DNA of 64,000 bases. Source: Alviniconcha marisindica. Lineage: Eukaryota; Mollusca; Gastropoda; Provannidae. Position 1 is the first letter of the stretch. Every line of letters starts with the position of its first letter. Shown piece after piece: positions 1-11,000 of this stretch. The stretch is from assembly GCA_018857735.1 (NCBI GenBank), contig JABMCL010003269.1, forward strand, positions 52,767 through 116,766, written 5' to 3'. Made by a program: the position numbers and the translations under genes. The notes below the pieces were generated by a model, which did not search any database, was not told the origin of the DNA, and saw only the letters and a list, made by a program, of their open reading frames with translations.

Positions 1-1287
1 AGTATGGAAACTCACAAATAAAGTTCTCACAAATGAAGTGCCATTCAACACACAATTTATTCAACTTCTGACACTTCTGCTAAATCAGGTGGTGAATGGA
101 CTGAACCTTTGAAGTGGAAGTGAACATGAAAAATACTGATGAACCGCCCAAATGGGTCAAACCAACACCTGGGGAACTGACAGATAACTGCTTTTTAAAT
201 TTAAAGCCCAGTCGACCGTGATGGTAAACATTAGGGCGATCACCCGGGGGAGTGAATCACTGGAACATCAGCCACAACGAAGATCGACAGCGCTGTGTTG
301 ATTTGGTGCAGTGAAGCGTGATATTTTTGGTGCTGTTGTTTCAGTACTGAGAGAATATTAGCATGCAGACCACCAAACAGGACAGACCGCGGAGCGAATA
401 AAAACCGGCAACAAGAGTCAAGCCAGCACCTGGGGCGTCCAGCACAACGACTGGAACAGCAGCCACAGCAAAGATCAGCAGTGCTGTGCTGATTTGGTGT
501 GCTCAGCAAAGATTTGCATTTTAGCTGTCCTTTCAACTGGGAAAGGGTTACAATCCACTGAACCCAACAAACTGCACGGCAAGCAGTTTTTGTTTTTGCT
601 GACTGGGCAATTATTTGAACACAATCCGCAAACTGGCAGCAGTCTGGTCTCAGCTGCACAGACTCTGCAAGGGAGGGACACAAGAAGCACACTGCAGGAT
701 TATCAACACGTTTCTGTGGAAGAGCTTTGTCTGGAAGCAAAGATTTCTTATTTTTTATATTAGATTTGACAGCAGAGCACATCTCTGCACCTATCCGCTA
801 AGTATGAAGGGCCATTTTGTCAGCAAACTGGTAAAGAAGCAGCTTCTCAACCAATCAGCGCTTGAGTACAACTTCCAGAAATTACTTTTCAACCAAACAT
901 TGGGGACAGGAATCTTATCAGGGAAGCAGGGTATTTGATTTTTGGATTTGGTAGATCTAATTCCAATTAGCGAATAAGCATCTTGATCATTTTGAAAAGG
1001 TGTATGTGCCAATATGATTCACAGGCTCCATGTCTGTGTGTCAAAACCGAAATCTGTGTGTAACACACCTGCAGTTGTGTGTTATCAGGACCACTGTGTT
1101 GTAAGCGCTGTTAGTGGTTATAATAACACAAGAGAAACGGGCCCCAATATAATGTGAGTTGTCTGTGTGGTTACAAACTCACTGCCATTTGAGAACCAAT
1201 GAAAACCAAGTTTGATGAGAGTTTTTGGAGACACATGGCCTAACCAGTTACAGCAGTGGTCGGAGGAAGAATGTCGTAAACTAAGGC
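1..1287. other. Left flank without a recognised gene
   Basis: If the ECT2 model holds, this lies in an ECT2 intron or is gene-distal sequence. About 255-310 and 448-503 are diverged direct copies of a 55-bp segment sharing AAGATC and GCTGTG. The open frames at 240-782 and 615-938 show no coding signature and no family resemblance. Confidence 0.5.
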
Positions 1288-2463
1288 TTGGAGTTTGCAC
1301 AGAGTTTACTGCGTCCCGTTGCACAGAGAGTTTACTGTGTGCCACTGCACAGAGAGTTTACTGTGTGCCATTGCACAGAGAGTTTACAGTGTGCCGTTAC
1401 ACAGAGTTTACTGTGTGCTGTTGCACAAAGTTTACTGTGTGCTGTTGCACAGAGTTTACTGTGTGCCGTTACACAGAGAGTTTACTGTGTGCCATTGCAC
1501 AGAGAGTTTACTGTGTGCCGTTGCACAGAGAGTTTACTGTGTGCCGTTGCACAGAGAGTTTACTGTGTGCCGTTGCACAGAGAGTTTACTGTGTGCCGTT
1601 GCACAGAGTTTACTGTGTGCCGTTGCACAGAGTTTACTGTGTGCCGTTGCACAGAGAGTTTACTGTGTGCCGTTGCACAGAGAGTTTACTGTGTGCCACT
1701 GCACAGAGAGTTTACTGTGTGCCGTTGCACAGAGTTTACTGTGTGCCATTGCACAGAGTTTACTGCGTGCCGTTGCACAGAGAGTATACTACATGCCTTT
1801 GCACAGAGAGTTTACTGTGTGCCATTGCACAGAGTTTACTGCGTGCCGTTGCACAGAGAGTATACTACATGCCTTTGCACAGAGTTTACTGTGTGCCATT
1901 GCACAGAGTTTACTGCGTGCCGTTGCACAGAGTTTACTGTGTGCCATTGCACAGAGTTTACTGCATGCCGTTGCACAGAGAGTATACTACATGCCTTTGC
2001 ACAGAGAGTATACTGCATGCCGTTGCACAGAGAGTTTACTGTGTGCCGTTGCACAGAGAGTTTACTGTGTGCCGTAGCACAGAATTTACTGTGTGCCACT
2101 GCACAGAGAGTTTACTGTGTGCCATTGCACAGTTTACTGTGTGCCGTTGCACAGAGAGTTTACTGTGTGCCGTTGCACAGAGAGTTTACTGTGTGCCGTT
2201 GCACAGAGAGTTTACTGTGTGCCATTGCACAGAGACTACTGTGTGCCGTTGCACAGAGTTTACTGTGTGCCACTGCACAGGGAGTTTACTGTGTCAGTGT
2301 GTGCCACTGCACAGAGAGTTTACTGCGTGCCATTGCACAGAGAGTTTACTGTGTGCCACTGCACAGAGAGTTTACTGTGTGCCACTGCACAGAGAGTTTA
2401 CTGTGTGCCACTGCACAGAGAGTTTACTGTGTGCCACTGCACAGAGAGTTTACTGTGTGCGGT
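1288..2463 (+). repeat. 26-bp minisatellite, about 45 units
   Basis: The unit reads GAGAGTTTACTGTGTGCC plus GTTGCACA. Units vary between 24 and 26 bp by loss of one AG, and a variant (GAGTATACTACATGCC) recurs at about 1787, 1857 and 1978, so larger blocks have also been copied. Because the unit lacks stop codons in several phases, it produces frames of up to 432 codons that are not genes. Confidence 0.95.
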
Positions 2464-3297
2464 GCATGCAGTCCTGCTGCAAAACGTGTGCGATAAGCTC
2501 CAGCTACTGAGCTAGCCACTTTACAACACAAAAGGTGTACACGACATAGTTACCATTTTCTGTTCAACAAAGGGAAACAGAATGAAAATCATGAGACTTC
2601 AAAATGTACATGCAGCTGTAACAGACTGTCGATCATAATGCATACACATATGAGCAAATAAAATATGCTCAATCGGGTCAGAAAGAGGAGTTAGAGACAG
2701 CAACAAGATTGGTGAGGGGGGAGGGGGGGGAGGGGGGGGGGTGCGAGAGAAGAAACTTTTTACAACAAATTTGGCTGCACTACCAAAGAAATTAGCTTGA
2801 ACAGTAAAGGGGCATTTTCAAACCCTATTTTTCACTTGAATCAACACACAAGGGAGTTAATCCGTGCTTGAAATATGTACAACAAAGACCTGAGTCACCT
2901 ACGGTAACTCTCACCTGGCATGCATGTAAATACAAGGTACGTAAACTCACCAAAAGGTACACCCTCAAAGAAAGGATGCCCCCCAGAGGCACATATATAC
3001 CCTACATTTCAGGCACAATTGGCGACATAGGTGTGCACAGAACCCATTTTTATTCAAGACCAGACATTGTCCTTTGATCTCAAAACTGGTTCAACATATA
3101 ATAAACGCACAGATACACACACTTACGTTTGACCTATTTTTCACTTGATATAGCACTCCACCTAAGGATCTTTTACAGTGAGAACCACACAGTTCTGAAA
3201 CGCTTCCTAATGTTCATCCCGGTCTGAAGGGCTAGGCATCCAGTCTGGTTTCTCCACCAGACTAGAAGACAAAAGTACAGCATGGAACTGGAAACAG

Positions 3298-3424
3298 GTG
3301 AGATCACCACATTGTCAATGAAAATATTGTGCTGATCCACACCGTGCAACAAACACGCTAGCAGCCAGGAGGGACGGAGGCCTGGATCAGCACGATATTT
3401 ACATTGACAATGTGATGATCTCAC
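3298..3424. repeat. Sharp inverted repeat, 42-bp arms
   Basis: The arms 3298-3339 and 3383-3424 are reverse complements with three mismatches. The loop is 43 bp. It sits in the intron or flank beyond ECT2 exon 3. It could be a short MITE-like foldback or, less likely, a hairpin RNA precursor. Confidence 0.8.
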
Positions 3425-4469
3425 TCAGTGAATAACTAACTGCCTGTGGATGCGGAACACTTACAATTCTGTCGCGAGCCTTGAAGCCGGTGAAGCAGAC
3501 AACGATTTTCTGCATGGATATGCAGAACAGGGGGCGGGCACTGAAGGGCAACACCTGACCACACAATAAGCTTCATCAACATCAACACTCTCTCCATCTG
3601 TCGTCATGGCATATCGCATGAGATGAGACGCTCACTGTCCAGCAATACTTCAGAAACAAATATATCCTAGTCACAGTCAGTCCTCCTATGCCTTTAAAAT
3701 TGCAGTAAAAACTCACCTCTATAAACAATACCAAGATAAAAGATTGCAAATTCTACCTGCTTCCTTTTGCCCCCCCACCCCCTCCCCCATTAGTCATTCT
3801 GTGTATGTGCATGTGTGGTGTGCAAGGAATAGAGTACTATTATTGTTTTTGAGGTTTTATATATTGTTTGCTATCTTGTAAAGCAAGGTGTGCTCACCCT
3901 TGTTGGTGAAATATGGCACAACACAATGACCAATAGCAGCATTAGTAGTATCAACAGACACTTCTTCACCTGTGCAAAACCTTAGTAGTTGTGTCATGTA
4001 TACCTTTATAAAGGCTTTCTTGCATATGAATTTGTTTGTGTATAACTTTTGCAAGACTTTCTTGCCTGTGAAATTGTTCCCTTCACTCAGCAGACTATTC
4101 TTGAGGCGCACATTGTTTTTTTCTTTCTGACTTCCAAACCCGGACAACCATTTTTTAAATAAACCTTTTGTTCTTGACACCTAGACTGGTCAGTTGTGTT
4201 CTGGCTCTGCAAACAAAAAGGCGGGGCCCAGTAGGGGCTGCAGTGTCAAGCTGGATATTGCCTCTTTTCTACTTGTGAAGTCAACAATTGTACTCTAAAT
4301 TAAAGGAGACTCTAAGAAAAGAAATATCACAGGTCCTATTAATATTAAAGGAATGTTCACACACACACACACATGCACACACCCACCCTCGCTAACAGTT
4401 TTCAGCGAAATTAATATAATTTGATGGTCTGGGTTGTTAAAAATCAACATCTGAAAGTGATGAAAACGC

Positions 4470-4760
4470 AGGTATTTCGAGTCTGGCAATCTGCGTCTGT
4501 GGTACCATGAACAAGCAAGTATGTGCAGCAGAAGGGCAAATTATATCACAAGCCAACCCCTTTTGTGCTTTTCATTAGTAAAGAGTGAAAGTAAAACTAG
4601 TAAAAGACTTTAAACAGAGAACAAGTATGGCTGCACCTTGAGGATCTCAAAAGTACTTCTGCTGCGAAAATATTGACAGAATGACCATTCAAAGCCGGCA
4701 AATAGAACTGTTTGCACACTTGCATTTTTGCTTGGCATCTCGTTTAAGCACATCACACAT
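4470..4760 (+). repeat. Dispersed repeat, copy A
   Basis: It shares AGCCAACCCC, TTAGTAAAGAGTGAA and a later TGCC(T)GG/TTGGCATC..TTTAAG region with 10540-10870 in the same orientation. It is diverged and noncoding. The family is not named. Confidence 0.5.
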
Positions 4761-4852
4761 AAAAGAAAGGTAGAGAAACTCTAGCCTCCTCCATTCCAAT
4801 GCATTCTATCGGATCACTTCCAAATCATTCCCTTCATTATCACATCCTGTAC

Positions 4853-5035
4853 CTGTTTATTTCGCTTGCACCCCAAGATGACGGGCGGTCCAATGAGGCG
4901 TGCCTCTGCCCTGTGAAGCTTGTGGTACGTCTCTCCCTCAAAGTCTGCCAAGACAAACAGCGTCTCACATTCTGAAGCAGTCTGGATGCAGTCCAGTCCA
5001 TCTTCGGACGTCTTCACCTCAGCCACGGATAGATC
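4853..5035 (-). CDS. ECT2: ECT2 coding exon 3 (rest of BRCT0)
   Basis: This exon is exactly 61 codons, with phase 0 at both ends. The acceptor is TTATGTTGCAG and the donor GTACAG. The translation contains the FVLADF strand and the RLIGPPVILGC motif, the most diagnostic match to ECT2 in the window. Confidence 0.8.
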
Positions 5036-8000
5036 CTGCAACATAAGCACACCACACATAGCACGAGAGCTTCTCGCTGAGCTCTAAGACTACACGGATC
5101 CTTGGCTTTTCAACTGGAATATTATTTTGGATGTTCTGTTTGGCTGCAGCTGCTTGCGTGATTGTCAGACGGGCACCTTCAGTTGCACAAGAGAGGGATC
5201 AATCATATGTAATAATAATGGAAACTTGTAAAGGGCCTACCCTGCAGCTCAAAGCGCTGAACAAACATAACACACAAAATGTACATTGAGATGGAAAATG
5301 TTATCCACAATTTAACGAAAACCAACACATAACATACACGTCAACAAGGTTTCAAGCATAACTATGTGCAAGATGCACACACACATACACACACACACAC
5401 TGATTTGGGGTGAAGGACAATGCTGCTTAGCTGAAATATTCTTAGAAGAGAAATGTCTTGAGTTTGCTTTTGAAGGAAGAGAGAGTAGCAAAACCAAACT
5501 GGAGAAGGGGGAAAAGAAAAGAAGTAATCAAACTGTACTGATCTATTTGATGACGTTTATTAGCCTTAACGTTTCATGAATATTTCACTTCATTTTAAAA
5601 ACAGAATGACAGCCCCTTTAACCAAAAATGCATATCTGCATAAAATATATCCAACCTGACTCACTGATTAAGTTTAATTTTGCTGTTACCTGGGCTGCTG
5701 AAAGTAGCTCCTCATTGGAATAACAATCCTTCCCGACCAGCACAATCCGCAAATCTCGATCATCTGCAGCAAACACCACATTTATCTCACCAACCTCGAC
5801 CATCTGCAGCAAACACATTTATCTTGCCAATTTTGACCATCTGCAGCAAACACATTTATCTTGCCAATCTTGACCATCTGCAGAGACCACATTTATCTTG
5901 CCAATCTCGACCATCTGCAGAGACCACATTTATCTTGCCAATCTCGACCATCTGCAGAGACCACATTTATCTTGCCAATCTTGACCATCTGCAGAGACCA
6001 CATTTATCTTGCCAATCTTGACCATCTGCAGAGACCACATTTATCTTGCCAATCTTGACCATCTGCAGAGACCACATTTATCTTGCCAATCTCGACCATC
6101 TGCAGAGACCACATTTATCTTGCCAATCTTGACCATCTGCAGAGACCACATTTATCTTGCCAATCTTGACCATCTGCAGAGACCACATTTATCTCGCCAA
6201 TCTTGACCATCTGCAGAGACCACATTTATCTCGCCAATCTTGACCATCTGCAGAGACCACATTTATCTCGCCAATCTTGACCATCTGCAGAGACCACATT
6301 TATCTCGCCAATCTTGACCATCTGCAGAGACCACATTTATCTTGCCAATCTTGACCATCTGCAGAGACCACATTTATCTTGCCAATCTTGACCATCTGCA
6401 GAGAACACATTTATCTTGCCAATCTTGACCATCTGCAGAGAACACATTTATCTTGCCAATCTTGACCATCTGCAGAGACCACATTTATCTTGCCAATCTT
6501 GACCGTCTGCAGAGACCACATTTATCTTGCCAATCTTGACCGTCTGCAGAGACCACACTACCCAGTCACCTGCTTCAGAGACCAGATCTTAATCTTACAA
6601 CACTGTCATCCGTCAGAGATCAGATTTAAGTCTTACCACACTCTATCATCTCTAATTATCTATTAAGTATTGTACAAAGTTGCATATAATATATATATAT
6701 ATATGGCTGCATATGTTCAAAGTTGAAACTAGTCATCTCTGACAGGATTTAAAATACAGTGCTGCCATGTCTACGATTACACAAACATACACTTATACTT
6801 ATAGTTATAAAAAATTATATTAGACTAGTAAGACTAGTAATATTAATACTAGCAATAATATAACTTTAGAGCGTAAAATACAAGTGCAATACAAAAAATA
6901 GAAACAAACAAAAAAACAGTGTTCTGAGTCAGATATGCATCTAGACATCATAAATGCACATAAAAATACAGTTATAAATAAATGTATTATGAAAGTAACT
7001 ATGATGAATGGCAAATCTGCATGTACTGCAAACTGGCATGCGTACACAATCTGGAATTTAATCATAGTCATTATTCATAATGGATCGCATTACATTACAC
7101 TACAGCAGCCATGGTGTTTAACTTTCATATTGTAGTTGCACTCAAGTCTCAACATTAAAACAACCAATAAAACATTATCATTTGGGCCATTACTAATACA
7201 GTGGAGTAAAAAATTATTTAGAGAAAAAAAAAGTGGAAGAAAGAAAAAACTAAATCTGAAATCTGAAACAGAACAGTATACTGTTCGAATATATGGTTAA
7301 GCACTGGCATGCACATACATGTTCTTGAATACATAATAAATTAATAACTGTATGAATGCCTTTGAACAAATTACTTGCTTGCAGCTTTATAAAGTACACA
7401 TTTCAAGGCAGACACTATCTCTCTGAAGTGGATTGTAGTATTTGTACAACAGTAACAGAGACTCATTCAGATAGTGAATCCGAGTTGAAATTGCAGAAGA
7501 TAATAAAAAATGAAGAAAAAACCCAAACCAAAACAAACAATAAACCACAAAAACAAAAACAAGCCAAATGGCAACCTGAACCACATAACAGTAAAAATAA
7601 GTGAAGATTACACTACAGTGACATTGAACTAGTCCCCCCCCCCCCCCCCTTCAGAGTTATAACTTACAAGCAGTTGCACGAACAGCAAACACTAGCTGTG
7701 CATATTACAAGTTCAGGTCGTTAAAAAAAAAAAAAATCTAAACAGTAAAATTTTATTGCACAAATGAAATGCTGAAGATCTATGCTCAAATTGCTGCAAC
7801 CAGTTTAAACTCCACTGTTCACTGTTCAATCCATGCATAGTTTGAAGTCTGTTTACTTTAGGAATCATTACAGTCTTGAGTGTACACAGTAAATCTGCAG
7901 CCTCAGTCTAAGCCAACACTGTGACTTGATTTAAATTTAAACAAAACAAAAAATTGAATGTCAGATAACTACACTTTACTGCAAAAACAAAAAACAAACA

Positions 8001-11000
8001 AAAAACCCATAGTTCTAGAAAGAAAAAGATTTCTAATCTAAACATGAAAACTGAAATGTATTCTGCTCCTTAAACATATATTTTAAAATGGGGGGGCTAT
8101 CATCCTCATTCAAGTGCAGCTGGTTCTATAATTGTACATGCAATGGACAGGAACAAATGACACATGGTTACAGAGGTAGCACTAATACCATTGTGTGGTA
8201 AATAAACAGTTGGCAATGAGGAAATATGCTGACTGGGGAGTTAAGCGATGTTAAATAAAGCACAGCTGTCAGCAGAACTTGGTTCTTGCATGATCTTAGC
8301 CACCTGGCTCCATGGCTTTTACTGATTAAGTCAGGTTTACACACCTTGCATTCAGAAATTTGCATGCATACCATAACATTAATAATTATATAAAATAATA
8401 AAATGAAAAAAATAATAACCTAGTAAGTAGTATTGTTTAGCAATTTTTTTCAAAAGAATTCAAACCACCAAATGTGCCACTAACCAGCAATTAATGATAA
8501 AGATTTAGAATTAGAAGCAGAAAAAAAGAAGAAGAGAGAGCAGACAGAAGGGGGAGGGAGAAAAATGGTGGAGAACAAAGAAGGAAAACAAAACAAGCAA
8601 GCAATAGAACGGTGGTGATAAATTGACACCTTAGAAGACCTCAGAACAGTGTAACAAGTTGAGAGCTAAAAAAAAAAAAAAAAGTTACACAAAAAAAGGA
8701 GAAAAAAAAAAGGAAAGAAAAGCCTGATGACACTGTTGCTAGCCCTTACGAAAGACTGCCCTGTCACCAGATCACCCCGAAGACCCCACAGCCCCCGATG
8801 AAAGCTCTCTTTGCCAAACTATTCCCCCCCCCCCCCCCCCCCCCCCCCCTTCTTCGGACCACAGTAATTTTAAACTGTTCTTTGTGGGCAGCGCGGACTT
8901 GCGACTGTTCTTTGTGGGCAGAGATCATTTGTTTTACTTCCAGTTTTCACTATTTTAGCGACCTTAACATTCCCTGCAACCTTAAAGCGAATGTCAGACG
9001 TGTTCTGTCGCTAGTCCCTGAAACGTGTTCTTTTCGTCTTTTATTTTTTATTTCATTCTTCTCCCACCTCCCGAACGTGCTTCTTCTTCTTCTTTTTTTG
9101 CCCCCCTCCTTCTTCTTCTTTTGTAAGTGGCCTTCCTTGTGTTCTGTCCTTGACCTTCTTGAGGTTTGACATGTTTCTCAGTGCAGCAAAGTTACGAGAT
9201 TAGTCCAGCAGACAGAACTGCCACGGCGCTCGCTTTCTGCGTGACACGCTGGGCTAAAAATTCCCGTAAACCTTCCGCCCAGAATCTGCTGGTGCCCCCG
9301 TGGTTTCCGCTGTTCCTCACTGAAACACGAGTGGACCCCTAATATAAAGAGATCTATAGAGACAGAGGAGGACTGTTTGTGGAACCCTTCTTTTTGCGTT
9401 GTCATGGATAGCGTGGCGTGTTATGTTACAGTCGTTTTGCTTTGCTCGTTAGATTAAAAATTTGTTATTTACTCAGGGCTATCAGAGTTCACGATAACCG
9501 GTAATTTCCGTTATTTTACCGGTTAGGATCAGCATATAACGGAGAGAGAAAATCAGAAAACGGTCACTGAGACGTACGGGCCGTTGATGTTACTTACTAT
9601 TGAGTTTGATTGACCGGACCCCACGCCCCAAAGTGTTTTTGTTTTTATAAATAGCAGAGGGTGAGGGTGCGCGCGCGCGCGCACGTGTGTGTGTGTGTGT
9701 GTGTGTTCTAGACTGGGAAGGAAGTGTTTGCTCTGGTAGTACTAGTAGTAATTAGTACAGACGGCCGTGCGCATGTGACATGTTACTGTCTGACCCGTTT
9801 CCGTGAACTGATAATGATATGACACCTAACTGATATGTCAGCCCGACATCTGAGAACATTATGCCCCACGGCATCATCATCGTTTCCGTAAACCACTTTA
9901 TACACCTTACAAGGTTAATGAGTTATTTATGTCACACTAATGTCTCTCACGGTCACCAGGTACGGGCCACAGAAATGATGGCGTCCTTATCTCCGGTATG
10001 GGCTGAGAAGAGGCATGACAATGCTGATCTTGATGGGTTACGTTGACAGTGCCCAATTCTGGTACAAACACCAACGGAAAAATGGGCCGGAGAGCAATTA
10101 TTCATATATGAATAATACTGGTCCGGCGGACCAATGGAAGGGAGAGTGCTACTGGTCCACTGGCAGTTTTAGTGGTCACAGTCCACAGTGGGGATTTTAG
10201 TCTTTGGAAGTTTGCTAGAAGCAATTCAGATAGTCCCTGCCGGCTTGTCTTTAAATATCAAAGGGGTCTGCGGGACAATAAAGCATTAAAAGAATCAGCC
10301 TTCTCAAAACATTTTGTTTAACATTCAGAAGTAACACATCATACCAACGTTAAATGTTAAAATCGTGGATTTGTCTAATGCCTGTTCTTGATTCAGTGCC
10401 ATGCATCACAGGACCTAATTAATGATTTTATGTATGATATGACAAAGAGGAGCGCACACATGGAATTAATTGGCAGGGCAGTGGCGATCAGTCATCTTAA
10501 GTTATCTATATTCAATTTAGAAACTGAGTTTTGGGAGCAATGATCATTGGGACTGAAATGGGTGTACAAAACACTCTCAGGTGCCACAATTCATCTATGT
10601 GAAAGTTGACGGACCGAGGGCAAAAATCATACTCGGAGTCTGACTTCTGAAAACCTTTCTCTTTCTATGATGGCATGTGTGGCAGAAGTGTCAATGACAT
10701 CATGAGCCAACCCCTTCCTGGTCTTTATTAGTAAAGAGTGAACCATTATCCTGCACCCTCAGCAGCTCAAATTTTAATCAAAAAGCTACTTTTGTTTATT
10801 GAAACATGCACTTTTTCTGGATCTTCAGGCCAGCTCGCATCTTTGCCTGGTGTCCCCTTTAAGGTCGTTTTCCTGATCAATCAATATGTGTCAGTCAGTA
10901 TAATTTATGCAGCAATAGTTACAACATACATGACCAAGCATAAGGAGTTACAAATTTACACCGAGTTACAGCAAAGTCTAGCCAACGTAAGTGGTTATGT

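Larger units (their letters stand above)
2464..4852. other. Noncoding sequence downstream of ECT2 exon 3
   Basis: G-rich and CA runs lie at about 2716-2742 and 4356-4382. A 42-bp-arm hairpin is listed separately. A 107-codon minus-strand frame at 3857-4180 has internal similarity between its segments (NNFTGKKVLQK and NKFICKKAFIK) but matches nothing I know. The next expected ECT2 exon (second BRCT module) is not found here. Confidence 0.5.

Noticed and set aside
1212..2510. A 432-codon Cys-rich open frame
   Set aside because: It comes from a 26-bp tandem array that is open in several frames at once; the repeating pattern is identical in all of them, and there is no non-repeat coding domain.
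5618..5689. Extension of the ECT2 exon 2 frame beyond its donor
   Set aside because: The frame stays open (VTAKLN...) but the GTAACA donor and the phase match to exon 3 show the exon ends at 5690.
5766..6556. Regular short repeats resembling a CRISPR array
   Set aside because: Units are contiguous 37-bp tandem copies with no unique spacers, in animal-type DNA next to an exon.
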